A stretch of 64,000 bases of DNA from JAFAXD01 sp051985675 (GTDB lineage: Bacteria > Pseudomonadota > Alphaproteobacteria > Rhizobiales > Xanthobacteraceae). How positions within the stretch are numbered: position 1 is the first letter of the stretch; each line of letters begins with the position of its first letter. Positions 51,225 through 59,378 of this stretch are shown here, in pieces. The notes beneath the pieces are model-generated. The model worked only from the letters and a program-made list of their open reading frames with translations. It had not been told where the DNA came from and made no database searches. The position numbers and the translations under genes were made by a program. Location of the stretch: assembly GCA_051985675.1 (NCBI GenBank), contig JBPYFJ010000153.1, positions 62,001 to 126,000 on the forward strand. Direction: 5' to 3'.

Positions 51225-52247
51225 ATGTCGAGCTTTTCAGATGAGCTTAAAATCGTGAATGGGCCGCCTTTTATCACGCTTAGCGCGGCAATCGAGACGT
51301 GGCCGATCGCCGGTACGTTCACGATCAGCCGCGGCTCGAAGCGGGCCGCCGAGGTGGTCGTGGTCGAGATGTCCGACGGCCGGTATCGCGGCCGGGGCGA
51401 ATGTGTCCCCTACCCGCGGTATGGAGAGACCGCCGCCGGGGTTGTCGCGGCTATCGAAGCCGTCCGCGAGCCAATGTCCCGCGGGCTTGACCGCGCAGCC
51501 TTGCAGCGGCTTATGCCCGCCGGCGCCGCCCGCAACGGCCTCGATTGCGCGCTGTGGGATCTTGCGGCCAAACGTAGCAGCCAGCCGGCGTACGCGTTGG
51601 GCGGGCTGCCGCCGCTGCGGCCGCTCCAGACCGTCTATACGATCTCGCTCGGCGCTCCGGACGACATGGCGCAGGCCGCCCGCCAGGCGGCGAGATTGCT
51701 TCTGAAGATCAAGCTGGGGGGTGCCGGAGACCCCGACCGCATCCGTGCAATCCGGCGGGCTGTGCCCGACGCTGAACTCATTGTGGATGCGAACGAGGGC
51801 TGGTCGCGGCAGAATCTGGTAGAAAATCTCGCGGCTTGCGCGGATGCGGGCGTGACCCTGATCGAGCAGCCGCTGCCGGCCGCGGATGACGCGGCGCTCG
51901 CAGAGATTGTGCATCCGATCCCCGTGTGCGCTGACGAGAGCGTACATGACCGGGCTACCTTGACCCGGCTCAAAGGCAAATACGAGGCAGTCAACATCAA
52001 GCTCGACAAGGCCGGGGGGCTGACCGAGGCCCTGGCGCTGGCCGACGAAGCCAGCCGGCTAGGGTTTACCATCATGGTGGGCAGCATGGTCTCGACCTCG
52101 CTGGCGATTGCGCCGGCGACGCTGGTCGCGCAACGCGCCCGCGTGGTCGATCTCGACGGCCCGCTCCTGCTCGCCGCGGACCGGCCGGAAGGGCTGCGCT
52201 ACGAGGGCAGCACGCTTTATCCGCCGAACGCGGCCTTGTGGGGGTGA
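51225..52247 (+). CDS. Dipeptide epimerase/muconate-cycloisomerase-type enolase superfamily enzyme
   Basis: 340 residues from ATG 51225 (a GTG at 51216 is possible). The enolase-superfamily barrel has KIKLGG (KxK general base), metal ligands in IVDANEGW, LIEQPLP and VCADESVH, and the opposite Lys in VNIKLDKAGG. This set is typical of L-Ala-D/L-Glu epimerases and the related N-acetyl-Glu racemase DgcA. A role in recycling peptidoglycan peptides or D-Glu use is likely; the exact substrate is not shown by the sequence. Confidence 0.85.
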   Translation: MSSFSDELKIVNGPPFITLSAAIETWPIAGTFTISRGSKRAAEVVVVEMSDGRYRGRGECVPYPRYGETAAGVVAAIEAVREPMSRGLDRAALQRLMPAGAARNGLDCALWDLAAKRSSQPAYALGGLPPLRPLQTVYTISLGAPDDMAQAARQAARLLLKIKLGGAGDPDRIRAIRRAVPDAELIVDANEGWSRQNLVENLAACADAGVTLIEQPLPAADDAALAEIVHPIPVCADESVHDRATLTRLKGKYEAVNIKLDKAGGLTEALALADEASRLGFTIMVGSMVSTSLAIAPATLVAQRARVVDLDGPLLLAADRPEGLRYEGSTLYPPNAALWG

Positions 52248-52253
52248 ACCTCG

Positions 52254-53414
52254 CTACAAACCTCCTCGGCTGCGGCCGATCCAGTGGGCCGCACACGCGA
52301 CCGCGAAACCAATGGCGGCCATGAGGGCCATCACCGCATAGGCGAGATCGCCATAGGCGTGAAACAGGCTGCCGGAGAACGCCATCGCAAAGCTGAACAC
52401 AAGGCCCTGCGCGGCCGCCAAGTCACCTTGCGCCGTCGCCCCGAGTCCGATTGGAACCACCCGGGCCAGGTACTGCATCGCGCCAAGATGGGTCGACGTG
52501 AACGACAACGCATGCAGGCACTGCAGCGCCGGCAGCAGAAGCAGCGGGGGGTCGCACGCCATGATACTCCAGCGCAACGTCGCACCGCCGGCGCCGATCA
52601 CCACGAACGCCAGCGGGCTGATGAATTTGCTTAAGAAACCGGACGCCGCAAACAGCAGAATTTCGGCAATCACGCCCAGCGCCCACAACGAGCCAATAAC
52701 CGTGTCGCTGAGCCCCTTGGCGGTCCAGTCGATGGTCGAAAATCCGTAGTAGACCGCGTGGCTCGCCTGCACGAGGCTGCACGCGATCAACACCGCCACG
52801 AACACCGGCGATCGCCAGAGAACCATGGCGGAGGGCGCCGGATCGCTTTTGACCCGCTCGTGTGGCCGCAGCGGCATCAGCATGACGGCGCAGATCGTGC
52901 CCAGCACGAATGCCGCGACGATCAGCCAGATGATATTGGCGCGGGCGATCATGCCGATCACTATGCCGCCGCCGATGTTGGCGGCGATGTAGGCGGCCGA
53001 CGACCACAGCCGCACCGGCCCATAGGCGCGCCGGCGCTCCGCCAGGCCGCGCAGCGCGTAGGCGTCGGTGAGCGGAAATCCGGGTGTGAAGAACAGCGCC
53101 GCCAGCACCATGGAACTGAGGATGCCGGTGAAGCCCGCGCTGACACCGATCAGCGAATTGCCGAGCGCGCTGCCGATGGAACTGATCAGGATCGCGGCGC
53201 GCAACGCGTTGAAGCGATCCGCGAGCCGCGTCACGAGCGGCACGCACACGATGCGCACCACCATCGGGGTGGCCAGCACGATGCCGATCGCCGACGGATC
53301 AAGCCCCTTGTACTCGAGCCACAAGGGAAAGAACGGCATGCCAAACCCGGTCGCGATGCCCAAGGTGGCGTAGAACGCCGCCAGGCGCGGCGCGAATGCG
53401 TCGTTTTCGAGCAT
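52254..53414 (-). CDS. MFS transporter, MFS_1-like/phenylpropionate-permease type
   Basis: 386 residues, twelve membrane helices. GIATGFGMPFFPLWLEYKGL at the N-terminus and RLADRFNALRAAIL in loop 2-3, with YGPVRLWSSAAYIAANIGGG in the fourth-fifth helices, resemble the HcaT/LacY-like group. Likely a proton-coupled uptake carrier of a small organic molecule, not identified. Convergent with the epimerase gene, six bases apart. Confidence 0.82.
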   Translation of the reverse strand: MLENDAFAPRLAAFYATLGIATGFGMPFFPLWLEYKGLDPSAIGIVLATPMVVRIVCVPLVTRLADRFNALRAAILISSIGSALGNSLIGVSAGFTGILSSMVLAALFFTPGFPLTDAYALRGLAERRRAYGPVRLWSSAAYIAANIGGGIVIGMIARANIIWLIVAAFVLGTICAVMLMPLRPHERVKSDPAPSAMVLWRSPVFVAVLIACSLVQASHAVYYGFSTIDWTAKGLSDTVIGSLWALGVIAEILLFAASGFLSKFISPLAFVVIGAGGATLRWSIMACDPPLLLLPALQCLHALSFTSTHLGAMQYLARVVPIGLGATAQGDLAAAQGLVFSFAMAFSGSLFHAYGDLAYAVMALMAAIGFAVACAAHWIGRSRGGL

Positions 53415-53491
53415 CGGGGACCGGGAATCAGAAGCGACAAACCTGGAGGCAAGGCTCAGCGGCCGGACAGCGACCTGATCACTGATACCTA

Positions 53492-54484
53492 TTACGCCAC
53501 CAGTCGGGAAAACAATTCCGGATCAATATTGCCGCCGGACAGGACCACGGCCACGACCTTGTGACGCACGTCGATCTTTCCAGCGAGCAGGGCCGCGAGC
53601 GCGACCGCGCCGCCGGGCTCGACGACGAGCTTGAGCTCGTGAAATGCGAAGGCGACTGCGCGGCCGGCTTCTTCGTCGGTGGCCGTCACACCTTCGCCGA
53701 TCAGCGAGCGATTGATCGCGAAGGTCAGTTCGCCCGGGGATTGGGCCATCAGCGCGTCGCAGATCGAGCCGCTGATCTTCTCGTTGTGCTCGCGCTTGCC
53801 GGTTTTGAACGACCGCAAATGATCGTCAAAGCCCGCCGGTTCGGCGGTCAGCAGCCGGGCATCCGGAACGCGCGCCTTAACGGCGAGCGCAATGCCGGCG
53901 GCGAGCCCACCGCCCGACGCATTGATGATCACCACCTCCGGGACAAGCCCGAGTGCCGCCAAATCCTCCACGATCTCGCGCCCGGCGGTACCCTGCCCGG
54001 CGATGATGAGCGGATCGTCGTATGGCGGCACCAGCACGGCGGCGCGTTCATCGGCAAGGCCGCGCGCGATCGCCGCGCGATCTTCGCGTCCGCGATTGTA
54101 AAGGACGATCTCGGCGCCGAGCGCGGCGGTCCGCTCGCGCTTGGCGCGCGGGGCATCGGCCGGCATCACGATGACGGCCGGCATGCCGAGCAGCTTTGCT
54201 GCAGCGGCCACACCCTGAGCGTGATTGCCGGAGGAAAATGCCACGACCCCGCCCGCGCGCTGTTCGCGCGCCAGCGCGGAGAGCTTGTTGTAGGCGCCGC
54301 GGAACTTGAACGATCCCGTGCGCTGCAGGGTCTCGGCCTTGAGGAAGATCCGGCCGCCGGTGAGCGCATCAAGCGTCGGCGATGAAATCAGCGGGGTATG
54401 CAGGGCAACGCCGTCGAGTCGCGCCGCGGCCGTATCGACATCGGCGGACGTTGGCAGGGTGGTCGTGGGCTTGGGCGCTGCCAT
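53492..54484 (-). CDS. Threonine/serine dehydratase (PLP-dependent)
   Basis: 330 residues from ATG 54484; longer frames upstream are shadow-like. PLP Lys in TGSFKFRGAYNK, the FSSGNHAQG loop and phosphate-binding SGGGLAAG are all intact. There is no ACT domain, so it is of the catabolic or serine-racemase-like type, not the allosteric biosynthetic IlvA. It deaminates Thr (or Ser) to 2-oxobutyrate (or pyruvate). A small CTAGCAAATAGTG motif 40-50 bases upstream may be a repeat remnant. Confidence 0.87.
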   Translation of the reverse strand: MAAPKPTTTLPTSADVDTAAARLDGVALHTPLISSPTLDALTGGRIFLKAETLQRTGSFKFRGAYNKLSALAREQRAGGVVAFSSGNHAQGVAAAAKLLGMPAVIVMPADAPRAKRERTAALGAEIVLYNRGREDRAAIARGLADERAAVLVPPYDDPLIIAGQGTAGREIVEDLAALGLVPEVVIINASGGGLAAGIALAVKARVPDARLLTAEPAGFDDHLRSFKTGKREHNEKISGSICDALMAQSPGELTFAINRSLIGEGVTATDEEAGRAVAFAFHELKLVVEPGGAVALAALLAGKIDVRHKVVAVVLSGGNIDPELFSRLVA

Positions 54485-54569
54485 GGCGCGCAGACTACAG
54501 CGCAACAGCGGAGAAGGCCACCGCCCTAGCAAATAGTGACGGCGACCGCGGCGCGGGTTGCGAACTGAG

Positions 54570-55241
54570 CTATGCGGCTTGCCTGCGCGCGGTGACGCGC
54601 CGGAACCGCACCAGAGTATAAGCGCCAAGCGGTCCGATGCGCCGGCGTTCGATTAACTCGACGCCGCCGTGCGCCAGCGCCCAGGCGAGGAGCCGCGCAA
54701 ACGGGAACTCCGGCCGCAGCCCAAGGGCCCGCGTCGGCTTGGCGGCCCAGCGCTCGATGGCCGCCAGCATGCCGCGCTCCGAGTAGAGATGATTGACCAG
54801 GATGATTTCGCCGCCGGGGCGCAGCACACGCGCGCATTCCGAGAGCACGCGCTCCGGATCGGCGACCAGCGTGATCACGAACTGCGCGACCACGCAGTCA
54901 AAGGACGCATCCTCGAATGTGAGCTCGTGCGCATCCATGACCAACACGTCCTTGACGTGCGGATAGCGACCGCTCGCCATCCGCCGCCGCGCCTTGGCCA
55001 CCATTGGTTCGGAAAAATCGATTCCGACAACTTCGGTCGAATCGTTGTAGTCGCCGAACGACAACCCGGTGCCGACGCCCACTTCCAGAATGCGTCCGCC
55101 AACCCGCATCGCCGCGCCGGTGGCGCCGCGCCGTCCCGGCTCGAAGATCGGCCCGCACACCTTGTCGTAGACCGGAGCCCAGCGCGCATAGGCGGTTTCG
55201 ACCTCCCGGCGATCAAGGTCGGATGTTCGTGATTCTAACAT
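54570..55241 (-). CDS. pmtA: PmtA-type phosphatidylethanolamine N-methyltransferase
   Basis: 223 residues. The opening VETAYARWAPVYDKVCGPIF and the SAM motif ILEVGVGTGLSFGDYN, then VGIDFSEPMVAKARR, VVAQFVITLVADPERVLSEC and LRPGGEIILVNHL fit the Rhodobacter/Bradyrhizobium-type PmtA. It converts phosphatidylethanolamine to phosphatidylcholine by up to three methylations. It follows the metallophosphoesterase at 55291 by 49 bases on the same strand and may share its phosphate-regulated promoter. Confidence 0.83.
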   Translation of the reverse strand: MLESRTSDLDRREVETAYARWAPVYDKVCGPIFEPGRRGATGAAMRVGGRILEVGVGTGLSFGDYNDSTEVVGIDFSEPMVAKARRRMASGRYPHVKDVLVMDAHELTFEDASFDCVVAQFVITLVADPERVLSECARVLRPGGEIILVNHLYSERGMLAAIERWAAKPTRALGLRPEFPFARLLAWALAHGGVELIERRRIGPLGAYTLVRFRRVTARRQAA

Positions 55242-55290
55242 GGCGGGACTCCCGGTTCGGCGGGCTGGAATGACTGTCGGATACGTTGAC

Positions 55291-56091
55291 TCACGCGGCT
55301 TGCGCGCCGACCGCCGGCTCGGCTTCGACCGGCTCTAGCAGCGGCCTCGTGTGCGTCCAGGTTATGATTTCAAATCGACCATCGGGATGCTCTGCGATCG
55401 CCGTGCAGCTTTCAACCCAATCCCCGCAATTGATATATCGGATACCGAATTCGTCGTGAATAGCGGCGTGGTGGATATGACCGCAGACCACTCCGTCGGC
55501 CGAATGGCGCTGCGCCTCCGACACCAGAGTCTTCTCGTACTCGCCGATGTAGCTGACCGCGTTCTTGACCTTCAGCTTGGCCCATTGCGACAACGACCAG
55601 TAGCCGAAGCCGAGTTTACGGCGCACCGCGTTGAACACGCGGTTCACCACGATGGCGAAGTCGTAGGCCTTGTCGCCGAGCAGCGCGAGCCAGCGCGCTT
55701 GCGTCACGACGAGATCAAACAAATCGCCGTGGATAACGAGATAGCGCCGGCCGTCCAATCCGACATGAATGGTGTTCTCAACCACTTCGATACCGCCAAA
55801 GTGGGTGCCATAGTAGTCGCGCATGAACTCGTCGTGATTGCCGGGCGCGTAGATGATGCGCGCGCCCTTGCGCGCCTTGCGCAGCAGTTTCTGCACGATG
55901 TCGTTGTGGGTTTGCGGCCAGTACCAGCTGGAACGAAGCGCCCATCCGTCGACGATGTCGCCGACCAGATAGATCGTGTCGGCGTCATGCCAGCGCAAAA
56001 AGTCGAGCAGCCGGTCAGCCTGGCATCCGCGCGCACCGAGGTGCACGTCAGAGATGAAAAGGGCGCGGAAGTGCCGAGGATCTGCCGTCAC
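55291..56091 (-). CDS. Calcineurin-like metallophosphoesterase, PlcP/LpxH-like (second copy)
   Basis: 266 residues, motif-complete: LFISDVHLG, LVGDIVDGW, APGNHDEFM, LVIHGDLFD, VCGHIHHAA. The whole length is clearly paralogous to 35228-36058 (for instance RGCQ-x-DRL, YGTHFGGIEVVE, INCGDWVESCTA). It is divergent from a GT21 glycosyltransferase, and a Pho-box-like site stands 49 bases upstream in the correct orientation. This favours a phosphate-starvation phospholipase C (PlcP) over lipid A synthesis. The next gene is pmtA. Confidence 0.83.
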   Translation of the reverse strand: MTADPRHFRALFISDVHLGARGCQADRLLDFLRWHDADTIYLVGDIVDGWALRSSWYWPQTHNDIVQKLLRKARKGARIIYAPGNHDEFMRDYYGTHFGGIEVVENTIHVGLDGRRYLVIHGDLFDLVVTQARWLALLGDKAYDFAIVVNRVFNAVRRKLGFGYWSLSQWAKLKVKNAVSYIGEYEKTLVSEAQRHSADGVVCGHIHHAAIHDEFGIRYINCGDWVESCTAIAEHPDGRFEIITWTHTRPLLEPVEAEPAVGAQAA

Positions 56092-56139
56092 GATGGCCGG
56101 TCTTGTTGTCGCATGATAATAGTGCTATGCCCGACTCGG

Positions 56140-56157
56140 ATAACACTTATATGACAA
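56140..56157 (-). promoter_or_regulatory. Candidate Pho box facing the metallophosphoesterase
   Basis: Minus strand TTGTCATATAAGTGTTAT matches 15 of 18 positions of the Pho consensus CTGTCATAWAWCTGTCAT. It is correctly oriented, 48 bases before the gene at 55291-56091. Confidence 0.5.
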
Positions 56158-56210
56158 AAGTGGGCGGGCGGTCAGCAGCAAATTCGTACGCGGGCGTGCT
56201 GACAATGCGC

Positions 56211-56228
56211 CGGTCACAAATGTGTCAT
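56211..56228 (+). promoter_or_regulatory. Candidate Pho box facing the GT21 gene
   Basis: CGGTCACAAATGTGTCAT matches about 14 of 18 consensus positions, in the + orientation, 23 bases before ATG 56252. It overlaps the alternative GTG start at 56222, which argues for the later start. Confidence 0.45.
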
Positions 56229-56251
56229 TGCCCCGCACTAGCGTCGCGACC

Positions 56252-57391
56252 ATGGCACCGGTGATTTGGACCGCAGCGATTATCCTCTGCATCACCGTTG
56301 GTTCTCATCTCGCCACCATCGCGGTTGCAATCAATCGTTGTAGGGCGCGTACGCACGTCGAGCCGCCGCCGCCCGACGCGCCGTCGATCAGTGTCGTGCG
56401 CCCGGTATGCGGCCTCGACAATTTTGTCGAGTCGACTTTGCGTTCAGGTTTTGAACTTCATTACCCAGATTATGAACTCCTGTTCTGTGTCGCCAACACC
56501 CGCGACCCGGTGGTGCCGACCGTCCAGCGTCTCATCGACGAACATCCGCACGTGCGCGCCCGCCTATTGATCGGCGACGAGCGCATCAGCGCCAACCCCA
56601 AGCTTAACAATTGTGCCAAGGGCTGGGACGCCGCCGCGCACGAGTGGATCGTGCTCGCCGACAGCAATGTGCTGTTGCCGCCCGACTACCTGACGCGCTT
56701 GTGGAAGGGCTGGCGAGAAGACACCGGGCTGGTCTGCTCGCCGCCCTCGGGAACAGCCCCGGAAGGATTCTGGGCCAACGTCGAATGCGCGATGCTCAAC
56801 GCCTATGAGGCGCGCTGGCAATACGTCGCCGACAGCCTCGGCGTCGGTTTCGCGCAGGGCAAGACGATGTTCTGGCGGCGCTCCGTACTGGAGGACGCCG
56901 GCGGCATCCGCCTGCTCGGACTGGAGCCCGCCGAAGACGCCGCGTCGACCAAGGTCGTGCGCGAGGCCGGGCTGCGCGTGCGCCTCGTCGATGCGCCGTT
57001 CCCACAACCGCTCGGGTATCGCAGCGCGCTCGAGGTTTGGCACCGGCAGGTACGCTGGGCCCAACTGCGAAGGGCATCGTTCCCGCATTTTTATATTCCC
57101 GAAATCATCGGCGGCGCGCTGCTTCCATCGATTGCGGCGGCGGCGCTCGTGACCGCGCTCGATCTGTCCTGGATCCCGGCGGTGCTGGCGGTGACCATCG
57201 TCTGGTATGGGACCGAGGTGAAGCTCGCACGTGCCGCGGGCTGGCCGCTATCCAGGCTCTATCCGCTGCATGCCCTGGTGCGCGACCTCGCGCTTCCGGC
57301 GCTGTGGGTGGCCGGCTGGCTGGGTTCGGATTTTGTCTGGCGCGGCAACGCCATGAGCAGCGTTACCGTCAGCGAATCGCCGCAGGCTTGA
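56252..57391 (+). CDS. GT21 (ceramide-glucosyltransferase-family) lipid glycosyltransferase
   Basis: 379 residues from ATG 56252. One N-terminal membrane helix and two or three at the C-terminus flank a GT-A domain. The family motifs are present: D1 VVRPVCGLDN, D2 IVLADSNVLLPPDYL, D3 region GLEPAEDAAS and the (Q/R)xxRW motif as RQVRW. Eukaryotic relatives glucosylate ceramide; rhizobial members (Pgt) are processive enzymes glycosylating diacylglycerol or ceramide. Divergent from a PlcP-like gene and with its own Pho-box-like site, it probably uses the diacylglycerol that PlcP would release. Confidence 0.83.
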   Translation: MAPVIWTAAIILCITVGSHLATIAVAINRCRARTHVEPPPPDAPSISVVRPVCGLDNFVESTLRSGFELHYPDYELLFCVANTRDPVVPTVQRLIDEHPHVRARLLIGDERISANPKLNNCAKGWDAAAHEWIVLADSNVLLPPDYLTRLWKGWREDTGLVCSPPSGTAPEGFWANVECAMLNAYEARWQYVADSLGVGFAQGKTMFWRRSVLEDAGGIRLLGLEPAEDAASTKVVREAGLRVRLVDAPFPQPLGYRSALEVWHRQVRWAQLRRASFPHFYIPEIIGGALLPSIAAAALVTALDLSWIPAVLAVTIVWYGTEVKLARAAGWPLSRLYPLHALVRDLALPALWVAGWLGSDFVWRGNAMSSVTVSESPQA

Positions 57392-57457
57392 TCACGCACT
57401 CTCAACCTCTGCCGCGGCTTGACCGGCGCGCAATCTCCAAAACACGCGCTTAAACAT

Positions 57458-57614
57458 CTAGTGCCCCTTTTGAACCCGAAGTTCGCATGCCTATGCCGCA
57501 AGTCCGATTGCGAACTTCGGGTTCAAAAGGGGCACTAGAATCATGGATTTGCTAGTGTCCTTTCGCTTCCGAAGTTCGCGTCGAGCGTGCTGAACTTCGG
57601 AATCGGGACACTAG
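57458..57614 (-). repeat. Composite CTAG-bounded double palindrome, copy 3 (reversed)
   Basis: Read on the minus strand, unit 1 (57614-57552) has arms CTAGTGTCCC-GATTCCGAAG and CTAGTGTCCTTTCGCTTCCG, the spacer is CAAATCCATGATT (57551-57539), and unit 2 (57538-57458) has perfectly matching 30-base arms beginning CTAGTGCCCCTTTTGAACCC. The order, spacer length and spacer text equal copies 1 and 2. It ends 15 bases before the ATG of the SDR gene. Confidence 0.85.
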
Positions 57615-57629
57615 CCAGCAGGAACGTCT

Positions 57630-58412
57630 ATGGATCTCGGAATTGCCGGCCGCAAGGCGATCGTGTGCGCATCAAGCAAAGGTCTGGGCCGTGCTTGCGC
57701 GGAGAAACTGGCGGAAGCCGGCTGTGACGTCGTCATCAACGGTCGCAGCCGCGAAAGCGCGGAGGCGACCGCGGCTGAGATCCGCAAGGCCACCGGAACC
57801 AAAGCGGTCTCGGTCGCCGCCGACGTCGCAAGCCCCGAAGGCCAGGCGGCGCTGTTCGCGGCTTGTCCCGAGCCCGATATCCTCGTTACCAACAATCTGG
57901 GACCGCCACCGCGCGATTATCACGATGTCAGCCGGCAGCAGATCCTCGACGGCGTCATCGGCAGCATGGTCACCCCGATCGAAATGATCCAGAAGGCAAT
58001 CGACGCGATGGTGGCGAAGAAATTCGGCCGCATCGTCAATATCACGTCGGGCGGCGTGTTCATGCCACAGCTGAATCTTGAAGTCTCCTGTGGGGCCCGT
58101 GCCGGCCTGACCGCGTTCCTGACGACGGTTGCGCGCGCAGTCGCGCAGCATAATGTCACCATCAATTTTCTGCTTCCGGGTGCGTTCGAGACCGACCGGC
58201 TGCGCGCGATCTTCGAAACCACCGCCAAGCGCGACGACACCACGGCGCAGGCGGCTCGCGCGCAACGGGTGGCCAGCATCCCGGCCAAGCGGGTGGGCCG
58301 GCCCGAGGAATTCGGCGCAGCCTGCGCGTTTCTATGCTCCGCCTACGCCGGTTTCATCACCGGCCACAATCTGCTCATCGACGGCGGAGCCTTTCCGGCC
58401 GCTTTCGCCTGA
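57630..58412 (+). CDS. SDR-family oxidoreductase lacking the YxxxK pair
   Basis: 260 residues. The cofactor motif is CASSKGLGRACAEKLAEAG and the NNxG-like NNLGPPPRDYHD. The Ser of the triad is present (NITSGGVF), but the Tyr-x-x-x-Lys is replaced by SCGARAGL. It ends with the usual GRPEEFGAACAFLCSAYAGF and DGGAFPA. A subgroup of SDRs with (S/N)xGARAGL exists; its chemistry is unclear. A composite repeat abuts the 5' end. The FAH-type gene follows after 69 bases, possibly in the same catabolic unit. Confidence 0.83.
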   Translation: MDLGIAGRKAIVCASSKGLGRACAEKLAEAGCDVVINGRSRESAEATAAEIRKATGTKAVSVAADVASPEGQAALFAACPEPDILVTNNLGPPPRDYHDVSRQQILDGVIGSMVTPIEMIQKAIDAMVAKKFGRIVNITSGGVFMPQLNLEVSCGARAGLTAFLTTVARAVAQHNVTINFLLPGAFETDRLRAIFETTAKRDDTTAQAARAQRVASIPAKRVGRPEEFGAACAFLCSAYAGFITGHNLLIDGGAFPAAFA

Positions 58413-58481
58413 CAGGCGCTTGCTCAGCGAGCGCGCGCGCAGCATGATTGTGATCTCTCACCCCAACGCAGGATTTTTGCC

Positions 58482-59333
58482 ATGAAACTGGTTCGTTTCG
58501 GCCCGGCCGGCCAAGAGAAGCCTGGCATCATCGATTCCACGGGTGGCATCCGTGATCTCTCCAGCGTCGTGACCGACATCGCGGGCGAAGCGCTGACGCC
58601 GGACGGGCTCGCGAAGATCCGCAATCAAAAGATCGATCAATTGCCGAAGGTCACCGGCAATCCAAGGCTCGGAGCCTGCGTCGGACGGGTGCGCCACTAC
58701 ATCGCGATCGGGCTCAACTACGCGGATCACGCCGCCGAGGCAGGCCAGCCGTTACCGAAGGAACCGATCATCTTCAGCAAAGCACCGACCTCGATCTGCG
58801 GCCCCAACGACGACACCATCACCCCGAAAGAGTCGACCAAACTCGATTACGAGATTGAGCTCGGGATCGTTATTGGAAGTCGCGCGCGCTATCTGGAGAA
58901 GGGCAAGGCGATGGAAGCGGTCGCCGGCTATTTCCTCGCCAATGACGTGTCGGAACGTGATTTCCAGATCGCGCGCTCCGGTGGCCAATGGGACAAAGGC
59001 AAGGGGTGTGAGACCTTCGGGCCGATCGGGCCGTGGCTCGTCACCAAGGACGAGATCCCGGATCCGCAGGCGCTCGACATGTGGCTCACGGTCAACGGCG
59101 AGACGCGTCAGAAAGGCTCGACCAAGACCATGATCTTCGGCGTCGAACACCTGGTCTGGTACTGCTCGCATTTCTTCATCATGGAGCCCGGCGACATCAT
59201 CGCCACCGGCACTCCGCCCGGCGTCGCATTGGGCATGAAGCCGCAGCCGAAGTTCCTGAAAGCGGGCGACGTCGTGCGCCTCGGTATTGAGGGACTCGGC
59301 GAACAACAGCAGAAAATCGTGCCGTCCAGATAG
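58482..59333 (+). CDS. Fumarylacetoacetate-hydrolase-family protein
   Basis: 283 residues. A small N-terminal domain (~1-65) precedes the FAH fold: IGLNYADHAAEAGQPLPKEP, LDYEIELGIVIG (metal Glu), NDVSERDFQ (Asp) and GDIIATGTPPGVALG. It is in the group annotated as ureidoglycolate lyase or 2-hydroxyhepta-diene-dioate isomerase/decarboxylase; members cleave or decarboxylate 2-oxo acids with a divalent metal. Downstream of the SDR in the same direction, so a catabolic pathway for an organic acid is plausible. Confidence 0.85.
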   Translation: MKLVRFGPAGQEKPGIIDSTGGIRDLSSVVTDIAGEALTPDGLAKIRNQKIDQLPKVTGNPRLGACVGRVRHYIAIGLNYADHAAEAGQPLPKEPIIFSKAPTSICGPNDDTITPKESTKLDYEIELGIVIGSRARYLEKGKAMEAVAGYFLANDVSERDFQIARSGGQWDKGKGCETFGPIGPWLVTKDEIPDPQALDMWLTVNGETRQKGSTKTMIFGVEHLVWYCSHFFIMEPGDIIATGTPPGVALGMKPQPKFLKAGDVVRLGIEGLGEQQQKIVPSR

Positions 59334-59378
59334 GACCTTGAGCGGGCGCGGACGCCGCCCTCCGGAAGCGTCGGCGCC

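Noticed and set aside
54526..54538. CTAGCAAATAGTG as a palindrome remnant
   Set aside because: Resembles the end-spacer junction of the composite repeats, but only 13 bases match and no arm is present.
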